64,000 bases of DNA, taken from assembly GCA_947685225.1 (NCBI GenBank), contig CANTUV010000002.1:5456001-5520000 (forward strand). Reading direction: 5' to 3'. The position numbers and the translations under genes are program-made. Shown piece after piece: positions 10,464 through 22,974 of this stretch. The DNA comes from Garcia nutans. Its lineage: Eukaryota > Streptophyta > Magnoliopsida > Malpighiales > Euphorbiaceae. The first letter of the stretch is position 1. Each line of letters starts with the position of its first letter. A model generated the notes under the pieces. It saw only the letters and a list, made by a program, of their open reading frames with translations. It was not told the DNA's origin and searched no databases.

Positions 10464-11815
10464 GTTGGGGATTCCTTAGGAATCGATATTAAAACATTAG
10501 GTTTATAGTTTTTGGTTACTGGATTATTGTTTTTAGGCTTAATGTGTTGATTTTTAAGATTTAGGCTTATAAGATTTTAAGGTTTTAAGGATTAGGGTTT
10601 AGAAAAATTAGGGTTTACAGTTTTAGGGGAATTATAGTTTAAGAAAACTTAGGGTTTAGGTTTACTAGTTTAGGGTTTACTGTTTTTGGTTTTGAAGTTG
10701 AATTAGGTTTTTTTTTTTCGAAAAATATATTTTATTTTAGAATTAGAGAAAACAATTTATAGTTTTATAAAGCTTTATGTGATTTTTAGAAACTGTAAGG
10801 TAAATTTAGGGTTTGGATATGTAACAAAACATTTGGGAATTTTGGAAAAAAGTGAGAGGAAAACAGTTTATGGTTTTTTTTAAAGTTTTTGGAAATAAGA
10901 AAAATGTTTTAAGGTTTTTGGAAACAAAAGAGTATTTCTTAGGGTTCTTAAGGTTTAGAAAAGACAGAATCAGGGTTCTTAAATTTTAAAGGAAACAGAA
11001 TTAGGATTCTTGATTTATTAAAAGAAACAGAAGGAACGATTTAAGATTTTTGGAAAACAAATAAATGAATTAAGGTTTTTAATGCATTTAGAAATAGAGG
11101 AAATCATTTAAGGTTTATGGAAACAAAAATCAAGTTATTACATCTTCAAAGATCAAAGTTTTGTGTGTATAATCTTATGAATAAAAAAGGAATGAAGCTA
11201 CTATGAGAAAATAAAAAGAATTTAGAGATTCAAACCTTCGTTTGTTGGTTCCACCAAAAATTACTTCTTGGATGAACAAGGAGAAAGGTAAGGTTGATGC
11301 CTTTGATCAATTGTTGATTTGCTTGCTTATTGCTTAAATTTTCAAAGTCCCACTATCCGATCCCAAGTCTTTTCTTTAAGTTTTTTCTCTGATTGTCCTA
11401 CTCCTTTTCTGTGTCTTTTTAGTATTATTTATAGGAAATTTATATGATTAATTTCAATTGTTTAAGGAAACTATGTTTAATTAGGAAAAGAAAACCGAAA
11501 CAAAATAGAATTTGGTTTCGAAAAAAATTGCGTTGGAAAAATCTCGCTGGTGAAATTTGCAACGGCTATGAGGGATTACAAGCGAAAAATGGCGAGCGGG
11601 CGTGCACTGGCGGGCTGCAGGCCATTTCGCCCAACACTTTCGGCGATGAATTTTTTTATCGCCGATTTTTATTTTTATTTTTATTTTTTTATTTTATTAA
11701 AAATTATAAAAAATAAATACTAAAATAAATATTATTTAATTAAATTAACACAAAAATTATTTTAGACAATATAAAATATATTGGACCGAACTGGGTCAAA
11801 AATTAAGGTTCTACA
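10464..11815 (-). repeat. Inverted 5' portion of a Tat LTR
   Basis: Read on the minus strand from 11815, this begins TGTAGAACCTTAATTTTTGAC and follows the LTR through the U3 dyads, the TATA box and the AAACCCTAA-rich zone for about 1.3 kb. It stops at an ATAAACCTAATGTTTT match. The arms 8363-9612 and about 10500-11815 form a large imperfect inverted repeat with a spacer near 0.9 kb. The inner junction repeats TTGGGGATTCCTTAGGAATC twice (about 10418 and 10465), like filler DNA from end joining. Confidence 0.8.
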
Positions 11816-11964
11816 TCAACCCCTTTCTATATTCTCAGCCCTTTCGGGTAGCGATTCAATTTTCTCTGGGTTTAGGCTCGTGTTCTCTAAGGCCCTGAGC
11901 CTAACAGTGCCGAAATCAAAAGAACCATTCCGTATGGGAGTGGGGGTGAGAATCCCCGCTCACA

Positions 11965-12195
11965 CTCTCATGCCAAAATTACCACTGGTTCTTCTTTGTT
12001 AGTCAAACTTGGACTCATGTCAATGGACTCTACTGACAAAATATGAGATGGGTCTGACCTGTATCTTCGAAGCATAGAGACATGGAAGACATTGTGTATC
12101 CAATCTAACTAAGGTGATAGAGCCAATCTGCAAGCCATTGGACCAACTCTCTCTAGTACCACATATGGTCCTATGAAACGAGGACTCAATTCTCT
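11965..12195 (-). pseudogene. Tekay pol fragment: integrase C-terminus and linker (copy 1)
   Basis: On the minus strand this gives PRFIGPYVVLERVGPMA, HVSMLRRYRSDPSHILSVES and EEPVVILA, the segment just before a Tekay chromodomain. The last codons include a TGA where the sister copy at 31798 has CGA. It abuts the Tat LTR end at 11964 exactly where the sister copy abuts the LTR end at 31797. Its upstream continuation is missing: at about 12195 it joins the 3' end of another Tekay pol, so the order is permuted. Confidence 0.75.
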
Positions 12196-12338
12196 CCAAA
12201 ATTAAGCCAAAATGTTTGAAATTACTTGCTATCCACTTTGGAATAACTAAGAATACTAGCTTTGCAACTTCTGCTCACTCTCCCATGTCACCTCTTCAAT
12301 GGCATGGTTCCTCCAAAGTACTTTAATAAGTGACACCT
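12196..12338 (-). pseudogene. Tekay chromodomain C-terminal part (split by the Tekay insertion)
   Basis: On the minus strand this reads VSLIKVLWRNHAIEEVTWES then a stop near 12256, followed by sequence resembling the pol 3' end before a polypurine tract. VLW..H....TWE is the core of plant chromovirus chromodomains. The N-terminal half of the same domain lies at 22731-22762, beyond the nested Tekay element. CACCT at 12334-12338 is that element's target-site duplicate. Confidence 0.8.
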
Positions 12339-15107
12339 TGTAATATCCCAAAATGTGCCCTAGAAGTTTTAGTATAATTGTTGTTTTATTTGAATTAAAA
12401 TGTATAAGTGAAACTGGAAAGAGGAAAGAATTTAAAAGAGAGTGTATATGTTTTATATATGGAAATATATATAACATATACATAAGTCAAATGAATGGTC
12501 AAAGGAAGAAGATATTTAATGTGTTATTTGTGAAATTACTAGAGGGTAAGTAAATGAAAGGGAGTTAATATATATAGTAGAGGGTATTTAAGTAAATTTC
12601 TTTTTAAATTGCTTGGTGGAGGTTTAAAGAGATGAGAAGTTGACTTTGTCTCTTTTATTTTTCCATTTTCTCTTCTTTTCTCTTTGTGTAGCCGGACCTC
12701 AAGGAAACAAGAGAGCAAGTGAGGGTTTTTTAATTTTAATAGCTAATTGAAGGAAGATTTCAAATAAACAAGTTGGAATTTCAAGAAATTTCATTATTTT
12801 GGTAAGTTCTCTCTTGATTGCTCTTGTTGTTTTTGAAGTTATTTTTGAGTTTGATGAAGTGTTGTTGATAATATGGTTAGGATTGCTTGTGGTGTGTTTG
12901 TATGTGTTGAAATGGAATTAAAGATAAGAAGTTAGGTTGGTGTTGGTGATGGAAGAGTAAGAGTTGTGTTTAGTGAAATGTTTTTCTGTTTTACAATTAG
13001 TAAAGGCTGTGAATTGTATGATTTTTAATTAAATATAGAAAAATGTTCTTGAAGTGAATTTTTGATATGTTGTGCCTCTATGAGTCTAGAATGACTAAAA
13101 AATATGTTGATTCGATTTTGGAATGGTTATGAGTTTGGAAAGATTATTTTTATTAGACCTGTTCCAACAGGTACCTTAACTGAGACAGCTATATTTCCGG
13201 ATTTTTAATAAAATGTAGAAAAATGATATCTAATTGAATTTTGGATTTTTTGTTTCTTAGTGAGTCTATTATTTGAGAAAAATAATTTGGAACCAAGTTG
13301 ATTGAATTTAATTTATGGAATTCACAAAGTTCAGAACTGCTGCCAGGATGCAGGGCAATTGGGGCAGTCTGGTTGGGTGAACTATTTGACCAAGATTTTG
13401 TGTTCCGTTTGATCTGAAATTTTAAAGGAATGATTTTAAGATGTAAAATTAAGTTCTGTAAAAATTTGAGAGTTTTTAGTCAATTAGATTATTTTATACA
13501 ATTTTTCAAAATAAGGATAAAGTTGAGTCTAAAACCAGAATTTACTATTCATATGGTCATTTTGCTAATATCCCTTTTGGATTAGGTTGTGAAGAGGTTG
13601 AATTGCCCTAACCTAAGTTTTGAGGATTCTTGGAAGATTAAGTGTATAGATTGGTGTGAGTTGGTTTTAAGGTAAGTACAAACTACATTATTGCATACAT
13701 TCATATGATATTGAGACTTGAGACATATTTGGTTATAATGTGAATGTTGTGATGAGCATGTAAAATATGTGTTAATGCCATTGATTATATCCATTTGAAT
13801 AATGAATTGATTAATGTGATTTGAAATACAACGAAATGTGAAATGTGCAAGATGTGATGATGAAATGTAATGTGAAAGATATGATGTTATGAAGAGTTGC
13901 TTTATTGTGATTTGAGATCATATGAGATATGAGGCCATGATTGTTGGCTATGATGATGTAAATGAGATGATTGAGACATGGTTGCCTGATTTGCTTATGA
14001 AATATAAAATTAATTGAGAAAGAGATTATGAAGAGATGAATGAAAGGTTTGTGTGTTTAATATGTTATTCAGATTTTAGAGTTCTGGGTTTGGTGGCATG
14101 CCTATGAAATATATGAATATTAGTAACAGTCTTGCCGGGTTGAGGATCTCCTCGAGATTAGTCGGGTTGAGGTCCAAGAGACTGGGTCTGTTACACTTGT
14201 TTTGGTAACAGTCTTGCCGGGTTGAGGATCTCCTTGAGTCTAGCCAAGTAGAGGTCCAAGAGACTGGGTCTGTTACCCTATCCATGGATAGATATATATA
14301 TGTGTATATCGCCTACGGGCTTGATGATTATGATTATGGACCAAAGCTGTAACTCTGAACTTTGAATAACATATTAGTGTATTTTGTGCCCATGCTTGTC
14401 TTTGTTTTCAATGTGAATCATGAATGTTTTGATTAATTATTAAATAATATAAGATTGTGAAATATAATATTCTCTTGAATTGATTTTGAATCTTGATTGT
14501 ATGACATTAGCATGGCATTAAAGCATCATAGCACTGTAGTTTGTACCACTAAGCCGTTGGCTTAGCGCGAATGTGATTCTTTGCGCAGGTGACAGGGAAG
14601 AACCAGAGAGTTCCTCTAGGCTGAGTCGAGCCTAGATTTTGAAGAGTGAATAGTGGGCTTTAAGATCGAAGACTGACTGCCAAACATGTATAAATTTTAT
14701 GTGTTGTAAAACTTGAGTTTTGATGTATATTAATTTGTAAATATTGTTACTTTCCGTTGCATAGTGAACAAATATTTTATCTACTGTATATCATAATAAA
14801 CCTTTACTTTATTTTGTACTAGAAGTGTAAATCCTTTTTGCAGGTTGTAGTTGAGGTTATAAGGGGGATTTATTGGAAGTGTACTGAGAATGATTTTGTT
14901 TGCATTGGTTTGTGTAAAAATGTTTTCAAAAATCAGGAAAAAAAAACCCGTTTTGTCGACACTTGGGATTAAATTTTTAGGCGAAACTATGGCAAAATTT
15001 CTATAAAAATCGAAACTAAAATTTGACTAAGTAAAAATGGTAGCAACATTAGGATAGTGTGGCGCCTCTACTCAGCTTACACACGTAGGTCGGGAAGGGG
15101 TGTTACA
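12339..15107 (+). repeat. 5' LTR of the Tekay element
   Basis: The 2,769-bp LTR runs from TGTAATATCC to GGGGTGTTACA. It has an AT-rich TATATA cluster near 12450-12485, a tandem hairpin repeat (14122-14278) and a CGCGAATG...CGCAGG stretch near 14568-14590 that recurs in all Tekay-type LTRs of the window. Confidence 0.95.
14122..14278. repeat. Two tandem hairpin-forming units inside the Tekay LTR
   Basis: Two units of about 70 bp each begin GTAACAGTCTTGCCGGG and end GAGACTGGGTCTGTTAC, so each can fold with GTAACAGTCT pairing to its complement. The same pair is in the 3' LTR (about 21740-21893). Confidence 0.75.
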
Positions 15108-15112
15108 ATTTT

Positions 15113-15124
15113 TGGTATCAGAGC
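15113..15124 (+). other. Primer binding site of the Tekay element
   Basis: TGGTATCAGAGC sits five bases past the 5' LTR end. It is the standard site for initiator methionine tRNA in plant Ty3/gypsy chromoviruses. Confidence 0.9.
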
Positions 15125-15274
15125 CTAGGTTTAAGATTCTCAACCTAGGTGAATTGTAAGAAAAAGAATATTTTGATTTTAAAAGTTGGTTTTTGAATAA
15201 AATACATGTTTTGGTATGATAGTCTTTGATCTTTAATGAGGAATATTCTACTGTGTTTGCAGATATAGGTAGTA

Positions 15275-18200
15275 ATGGAGTCCCATTCACGTCAAACTGT
15301 AGAAGGAAGTGCTGAGACTGTAGCTCTAGGAGAGAGTAGAGAGGGAGCTAGGGTTGAGAGAGTTAGTGAGGCACCTGTTTCAGTGCCAGAGAGATCAGCT
15401 GCATATGAGGCTCCACCGGGTTGGTTAAGGCATGTGGTGGAATTATTTAGACAAGCTCCAGTGCAACCACCACCACCACCACAGCCTCAGGTGTCGGTAA
15501 GACATTATGACAAGTTGAGGAAATATGGGGCTGAAGATTTTCTAGGCACTACTGATCCTGCAGTGGCTGAGCAGTGGTTGGAAAAGATACAGAGGATATT
15601 CATTCAGTTGCAAGCCACTTCGGATGAGAAGCTTGACTATGCCAGATCCCTTCTGTAGAAAGATGCCTATGACTGGTGGAAGACTGTTCCTCATGCTATG
15701 GATGATCCACCTACACTATCATATGGTGATTTCTTGAGGGAGTTCAAACAGAAATATACTCCGAGGGAGTATAAAGATCTTAAGAAGATGGAATTTTTAA
15801 ATTTGAGGCAAGACAACCGGACGGTGACAGAATACGAGATTGAGTACATCCGGTTGAGTCGATATGCTGGGGGAATTATCTCTGATGGAATAGATAGGTG
15901 CAGAAGGTTTGAGGAGGGATTAAGGCCCTCTATTATGTGCATCATGGCTGGTTCTCGGTACCAGGATTTCTCTCAGCTTGTTGCAGCAGCTAGGAGCATT
16001 GAGAGAGCCAGAGCATTGCAGCAGCTGCTTCTGAGGAGGAGACCAGGGTTAGGAGACCCCAGTTTGAGGCAGGGTCTTCATCTGTGAAGAGGGAGAGAGG
16101 AAGTTTTGTTCCGAGAATCAGTAGGAGTCAGAGACAGCCGGGTAGGTCAGTGCAGTATCCGAGATAGAGATCGAGACCTACACCTTCTATAGCTAGTGCT
16201 CCAACTCTGATGGTCCAGAGATCCATTCCCCCTATATGTGTTCAGTGTGGTGGAAGACATGGGGGTGTTTGTTGGAAATATAGTGGATCAGCTGTATGTT
16301 TTCAATGTGGATCACCTGATCATTTTATTAGGGAGTGTCCTGAGATGCAGGAGCACAGGCAGGCTGAGTCTGCAACCTCTCGACTCAGTGTCAGCAGAGG
16401 TGGTCGAGGAGGCAGAGGTTTCAGTAGGGGTGGTCAATCCGGGTATAGTCAGAGAGGAGGATCATCATCTGGAGGTCGTAGGCCAGAGGAGGCCGGATCT
16501 TCTCAGAGGGTGTATGTGATGCAGAGCCAGCCAGATGCTTCAGCAGTCATAGCGGGTACCTTTTCTTTATTTGGCATTTCCGTACTTGCTTTAATTGATC
16601 CAGGATCTACTCATTCATACATAAGTGCATCCATATTGCCTGTGTCTGAATTGCATACAGAATCCTTAGGATTTGATGTTTTGGTTACAAATCCTTTAGG
16701 ACATAGTGTGGTGGTTAGTAAGGTGCACCGTGATAGTGCTGTTGTGGTGCAAGGTGAGGAGTTTCTTGGTGATTTAATTGAAATGCCTTTTAAAGAATAT
16801 GATTTAATCTTAGGCCTGGATTGGCTATCTAAACATGGAGCTGTGGTAGATTGTGAAAAGAAGTGTGTCACCTTGAGAACCAGTGATGGTAAAGAGGTGA
16901 TAGTATCTAGTGAGCAGAGACAACTTGCATCCTTGTTTGTATCGGCTGTAACAGCTAGAAGATTGATTAGAAAAGGGTGTGATGCTTATCTTGCTCATGT
17001 TGTGGATACCAAAGTAATGGGTTCTCAACTTAATAGTATACCCACAGTTGCGGAGTTTCCAGATGTTTTTCCTGAGGAGTTGCCAGGGTTACCCCCTGAG
17101 AGAGAGGTTGAGTTTGGTATTGATTTGTTGCCTGGTACCACTCCCATCTCTATCAGTCCATATCGAATGGCACCTGCTGAATTGAGAGAGTTGAAGGTGC
17201 AGTTGCAGGAGTTGTTGGATAAAGGGTTTATTTGCCCTAGTGTTTCCCTGTGGTGAGCTCCTGTGTTGTTTGTGAAGAAAAAGGATGGTACTTTGAGATT
17301 GTGCATCGATTATAGGCAATTGAACAAAGTAACTATCAAGAATAAGTATCCTTTGCCCCGAATTGATGATCTCTTTGATCAGTTGAAGGGAGTAGCGGTG
17401 TTTTCCAAAATTGATTTGAGATCAGGGTACCATCAATTGAGAGTTAGAGCTGAAGATGTTTCTAAGACAGCTTTCCGCACAAGATATGGGCATTATGAGT
17501 TCTTGGTAATGCCTTTTGGATTGACGAATGCACCTGCAGCTTTCATGGATTTGATGAATAGGGTGTTTAGGCCCTATCTGGATCAGTTTGTGGTGGTCTT
17601 CATTGATGATATTTTGGTGTATTCACGTAATGAAGAGGAGCATGACAAACATCTGCGAATTGTACTACAGATTTTGAGAGAGAAGCAATTGTATGCTAAG
17701 CTGTCAAAGTGTGAATTTTGGCTTGACCAAGTAACTTTTCTCGGCCATATAGTTTCAAAAGATGGTATAAGAGTTAATCCGAGTAAAGTTGAGGCCATTT
17801 TGAATTGGAGTCCACCAAAGTCAGTAACTGAAGTTAGAAGTTTTCTGGGTTTGGCAGGCTATTATCGACGGTTTGTGAAGGGATTTTCTTTGATAGCTAC
17901 TCCACTTACCAGATTACTTCGAAAGGGAGTTAGATTTGTGTGGACAAATCAGTGTCAAGCTAGTTTTGATCAGTTGAAAGAAATGTTGACTCAAGCTCCT
18001 GTTCTTACTTTACCTGTAGAAGATAAACCATATGTGATCTATAATGATGCTTCACATAGTGGTTTGGGTTGTGTTTTGATGCAAGAAGGTAAAGTTATAG
18101 CTTATGCTTCTCGACAGTTGAAGCTGCATGAGCTCAATTATCCGACCCATGATTTGGAGTTAGCAGCCATAGTGTTTGCTTTGAAGATTTGGCGACACTA

Positions 18201-19929
18201 CTTGTATGGGGAGAAGTGTTTCATCTATATGGACCATAAGAGTTTAAAATATTTGGGGGTTCAAAGAGAGCTTAACCTTCGGTAGAGACGATGGTTGGAG
18301 TTGATCAAAGACTACGACTGTTTGATTGATTATCATCCTGGTAAGGCAAATGTAGTTGTTGATGCCTTGAGTCGAAAGTCTCTGGCAGGTTTGGCTGTTT
18401 ATTCGCTCTTGTTGCTTGTTGAGTTGAGAGCGTTACATGCTAGTTTTGAAGCATGTGGTAATGGTGCATTGTTGGCTCAGTTACAATTGAGACCAGTATT
18501 GTTAGATCAGATTAAAGAGGCTCAATTGGCTGATGAGAAAATTCAGAAGATTGTGTTAGATTGCCAAAATAGGGAGAGCCGAGATTTCTATGTGAAGAAT
18601 GATGGTAGTCTTTGGTTTAAGGATAGGTTGTGTGTACCTGATGATGATAGTTTGAGGAAGATTATTTTAGAGGAAGCACACCAATCGAGTTTTGCTATGC
18701 ATCCGGGTAGTACAAAGATGTACCATGATTTGAGACAGCATTATTGGTGGTCTGGTATGAAGAGAGACATAGCAGAATTTGTGTCCAAATGTCTCACGTG
18801 TCAGAGGGTAAAAGCTGAGCATCAAGTTCCAACAGGGTTGCTTCAACCTTTAACAGTGCCTGAATGGAAATGGGAGAGAGTGACAATGGATTTTGTATCA
18901 GGGTTGCCATTAACTCAGAAGAAGCATGATGCTATTTGGGTGATTGTTGATAGATTGACAAAGACAGCTCATTTTCTTCCAGTTCGGATGGACTATTCAC
19001 TTGAGAAGTTGGCTGAGCTGTATATTAGTGAGATAGTAAAGTTGCATGGAGTCCCAATTTCTTTAGTGTCTGATCGAGATCCTAGATTTACTTCAAGATT
19101 TTGGAAGAGTTTACATGGTGCTTTGGGTTCTCGATTGCATTTTAGAACTGCTTTTCATCCGCAGACAGATGGGCAGTCAGAGAGAGTGATACAGATTATT
19201 GAGGATATGTTGAGAAGTTGTGTCATTGATTTCTTTGGAAGTTGGGACAGATTCTTGCCACTTGTAGAATTTGCTTACAACAACAGTCATCAAACCAGTA
19301 TTGGAATGGCACCATTTGAGGCATTGTTTGGAAGAAAATGTAGAACGCCTCTATGTTGGAATGAAATTGGGGAAGGCAAATTGGTTGGTCCTGATCTGAT
19401 TAAAGAGACTGAAGAAAAAGTGAAGATGATTTGGGATAGGTTGAAAGCAGCTTCAGACCGACAGAAGTCTTATTCAGATTTGAAGAGGAGAGACATAGAG
19501 TTTGATGTTGGAGATAAAGTATTTTTGAAAGTGTCTCCTTGGAAAAAGATATTGAGATTTGGTTGAAAAGAGAAGCTGAGTCCTCGATTCATTGGACCAT
19601 ATGAGATATTAGAAAGAGTTGGACCAGTAGCTTATCGTCTTGCTTTGCTGCCTGAGTTGGATAGAATCCATAATGTCTTCCATGTTTCTATGTTGCGAAG
19701 GTATAGATCTGACCCATCTCATGTTTTACCAGTTGAATCTATTGAGGTTAGTGCGGATCTAACTTTTGAAGAAGAACCAATTTCTATTTTGGCACATGAA
19801 ATGAAAGAGTTGAGAAATAAGAAAGTGCCACTTGTAAAAGTTCTTTGGAAGAATCATGGTAGAGAAGAGGCAACTTGGGAGAGTGAGCAAGAGATGCGAG
19901 ATCAATATCCTCAACTGTTTCAGATTTGA
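15275..19929 (+). pseudogene. Tekay gag-pol with chromodomain (several stops)
   Basis: The ATG at 15275 opens gag, with a CCHC knuckle CFQCGSPDHFIRECP at about 16297. Protease has LIDPGSTHSYIS (about 16591). RT has PFGLTNAPAAF and FIDDILVYS (about 17599). RNase H has YNDASHSGLGCVLMQ. Integrase has an HHCC finger (18680-18810), MDFVSGLP and TDGQSERV. The C-terminal chromodomain ends near 19929 (VLWKNHGREEATWESE). Disablements are stops at 15656-15658, about 16165, 17254-17256, 18283-18285 and 19564-19566, plus one frame change near 16025. Most stops fit single C-to-T changes (CAG to TAG, CGA to TGA). The catalytic residues I can see are intact, so decay is limited to these few lesions. Confidence 0.95.
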
Positions 19930-19960
19930 TATCAGGTAATTTCGGGGACGAAATTTCTTT

Positions 19961-19975
19961 TTAGAGGGGGAGAAT
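19961..19975 (+). other. Polypurine tract of the Tekay element
   Basis: TTAGAGGGGGAGAAT immediately precedes the 3' LTR start at 19976, after the conserved TTTCGGGGACGAAATTTC box. Confidence 0.9.
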
Positions 19976-22730
19976 TGTAATATCCCAAAATGTGCCCTAG
20001 AAGTTTTAGTATAATTGTTGTTGTTTTATTTGAATTAAAATGTATAAGTGAAATTGGAAAGAGGAAAGAATTTAAAAGAGAGTGTATATGTTTTATATAT
20101 GGAAATATATATAACATATACATAAGTCAAATGAATGGTCAAAGGAAGAAGATATTTAATGTGTAATTTGTGAAATTACTAAAGGCTAAGTAAATGAAAG
20201 GGAGTTAATATATATAGTAGAGGGTATTTAAGTAAATTTCTTTTTAAATTGCTTGGTGGAGGTTTAAAGAGATGAGAAGTTGACTTTGTCTCTTTTATTT
20301 TTCCATTTTCTCTTCTTTTCTCTTTGTGTGGCCGGACCTCAAGGAAACAAGAGAGCAAGTGAGGGTTTTTGAATTTTAATAGCTAATTGAAGGAAGATTT
20401 CAAATAAACAAGTTGGAATTTCAAGAAATTTCATTATTTTGGTAAGTTCTCTCTTGATTGCTCTTGTTGTTTTTGAAGTTATTTTTGAGTTTGATGAAGT
20501 GTTGTTGATAATATGGTTAGGATTGCTTGTGGTGTGTTTGTATGTGTTGAAATGGAATTAAAGATAAGAAGTTAGGTTGGTGTTGGTGATGGAAGAGTAA
20601 GAGTTGTGTTTAGTGAAATGTTTTTCTGTTTTACAATTAGTAAAGGCTGTGACTTGTATGATTTTTAATTAAATATAGAAAAATGTTCTTGAAGTGAATT
20701 TTTGATATGTTGTGCCTCTATGAGTATAGAATGACTGAAAAATACGTTGATTTGATTTTGGAAAGATTATTTTTATTAGACCTGTTCCAGCAGGTACCTT
20801 AACTGAGACAGCTATATTTCGGGATTTTTAATAAAATGTAGAAAAATGATATGCAATTGAATTTTTGATATGTTGTGCTTGGTGAGTCTAGTATTTGAGA
20901 AAAATAATTTGGAACCAAGTTGATTGAATTTAATTTATGGAATTCACAAAGTTCAGAACTGCTGCCAGGATGCAGGGCAATTGGGGCAGTCTGGTTGGGT
21001 GAACTATTTGACCAAGATGTTCAGTTTGATCTGAAATTTTAAAGGAATGATTTTAAGATGTAAAATTAAGTTCTGTAAAAATTTTAGAGTTTTTAGTCAA
21101 GTAGATTATTTTATACAATTTTTCAAAATAAGGATAAAGTTGAGTCTAAAACCAGAATTTACTATTCATATGGTCATTTTGCTAATATCCCTTTTGGATT
21201 AGGTTGTGAAGAGGTTGAATAGCCCTAACCTAAGTGTTGAGGATTCTTGGAAGAGTAAGTGTATAGATTGGTGTGAGTTGGTTTTAAGGTAAGTACAAAC
21301 TAAATTATTGCATACATTCATATGATATTGAGACTTGAGACATATTTGGTTATAATGTGAATGTTGTGATGAGCATGTAAAATATGTGTTAATGCCATTG
21401 ATTATATCCATTTGAATAATGAATTGATTAATGTGATTTGAAATATAACAAAATGTGAAATGTGCAAGATGTGATGATGAAATGTAATGTGAACGATATG
21501 ATGTTATGAAGAGTTGCTTTATTGTGATTTGAGATCATATGAGATATGAGGCCATGATTGTTGGCTATGATGATGCAAATGAGATGATTGAGACATGGTT
21601 GCCTAATTTGCTTATGAAATATAAAATTAATTGAGAAAGAGATTATGAAGAGATGAATGAAATGTTTGTGTGTTTAATATGTTATTCAGATTTCAGAGTT
21701 CTGGGTTTGGTGGCATGCCTATGAAATATATGAATAATAGTAACAGTCTTGCCGGGTTGAGGATCTCCTCGATTTTAGTCGGGTTGAGGTCCAAGAGACT
21801 GGGTCTGTTATACTTGTTTTGGTAACAGTCTTGCCGGGTTAAGGATCTCCTTGAGTCTAGCCAAGTAGAGGTCCAAGAGACTGGGTCTGTTACCCTATCC
21901 ATGGATAGATATATATATATATATGTATATTGCCTGCGGGCTTGATGATTATGATTATGGACCAAAGCAGTAACTTTGAACTTTGAATAACATATTAGTG
22001 TATTTTGGGCCCATGCTTGTCTTTGTTTTCAATGTGAATCATGAATGTTTTGATTAATTATTAAATAATGTTAGATTGTGAAATATAATATTCTCTTGAA
22101 TTGATTTTGAATCTTGATTGTATGACATTAGCATGGCATTAAATCATCATAGCACTGTAGTTTGTACCACTAAGCTGTTGGCTTAGCGCGAATGTGATTC
22201 TTCGCGCAGGTGACAGGAAAGCACCAGAGTTCCTCTAGGCCGTGTCGAGCCTAGATTTTGAAGAGTGAATAGTGGGCTTTAAGATCGAAGACTGACTGCC
22301 AAACATGTATACATTTTATGTGTTGTAAAACTTGAGTTTTGATGTATATTAATTTGTAAATATTGTTACTTTCCGTTGCATAGTGAACAAATATTTTATC
22401 TATTGTATATCATAATAAACCTTTACTTTATTTTGTACTAGAAGTGTAAATCCTTTTTGCAGGTTGTAGTTGAGGTTATAAGGGGGATTTATTGGAAGTG
22501 TACTGAGAATGATTTTGTTTGCATTGGTTTGTGTAAAAATGTTTTCAAAAATCAGAAAAAAAAAAAAAACCAGTTTTGTCGACACTTGGGATTAAATTTT
22601 TAGGCGAAACTATGGCAAAATTTCTGTAAAAATTGGAACTAAAATTTGACTAAGTAAAAATAGTAGCAACATTAGGATAGTGTGGCGCCTCTACTTAGCT
22701 TACACACGTAGGTCGGGAAGGGGTGTTACA
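19976..22730 (+). repeat. 3' LTR of the Tekay element
   Basis: This 2,755-bp copy matches 12339-15107 almost throughout. Visible differences include a 3-bp gain in the GTT run near 20020, loss of 17 bp near 20760, and a longer A run near 22555. Confidence 0.95.
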
Positions 22731-22762
22731 CACCTTCTTGTTCCTCAATTATTTCACCTCTG
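22731..22762 (-). pseudogene. Tekay chromodomain N-terminal part
   Basis: On the minus strand this short piece reads EVKIIEEQEGV, continuing into VSLIKVLW at 12338. It is followed by the Tat solo LTR at 22763. The last five bases, CTCTG (22758-22762), nearly match CTCTC at 31798-31802, giving the LTR's target duplication with one mismatch. Confidence 0.75.
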
Positions 22763-22974
22763 TGTAGACCCTTGATTTTGGCCCTAAGTTAGCTCAATCC
22801 TAATTAAAGATGGCCTAAGTACTTATTGGTCCATTCTTAATGGCTTAAATTTATTTGAAGCTTCTATCTTAATCTATCCAATTTTAATAAAGGACTAAAT
22901 GAGTCTAGTTTAGTTTTTTAAATTTTAAAATGGTCCGGAAGAGAATTTCTATGCCTAAAAATAGTGTGGAAGTC

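Larger units (their letters stand above)
8363..11964 (+). mobile_element. Tat-lineage 3' LTR, interrupted by an inverted LTR fragment
   Basis: The LTR opens with TGTAGACCCTTAATTTT and closes with CCCCGCTCACA (11954-11964), the TG...CA pattern shared with the intact LTR at 44313-46659. The U3 has a dyad at 8567-8590 and another at 8714-8738, then a TATA box. The R/U5 part (9100-9790) is rich in AAACCCTAA motifs. At 10463 the plus-strand LTR stops, an inverted LTR start occupies 10464-11815, and the plus LTR resumes at 11816 (AACCCCTTTCTAT). Without the insert it is about 2.25 kb. It is followed at once by minus-strand Tekay pol sequence and not by a primer binding site, as expected of a 3' LTR. 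Confidence 0.85.
12339..22730 (+). mobile_element. Complete Tekay/Del chromovirus LTR retrotransposon
   Basis: The element is 10,392 bp and has both LTRs (12339-15107 and 19976-22730). Its primer binding site is TGGTATCAGAGC (15113-15124), the usual initiator-Met tRNA type. One gag-pol region carries a C-terminal chromodomain, and a polypurine tract lies at 19961-19975. Flanks are a perfect 5-bp duplication, CACCT (12334-12338 and 22731-22735). By eye the LTRs differ by roughly 2% plus small indels, one of 17 bp (missing near 20760), so the insertion is not very old. It landed in the chromodomain of an older minus-strand Tekay copy. Gag-pol is disabled by stops and a frameshift. Confidence 0.96.
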
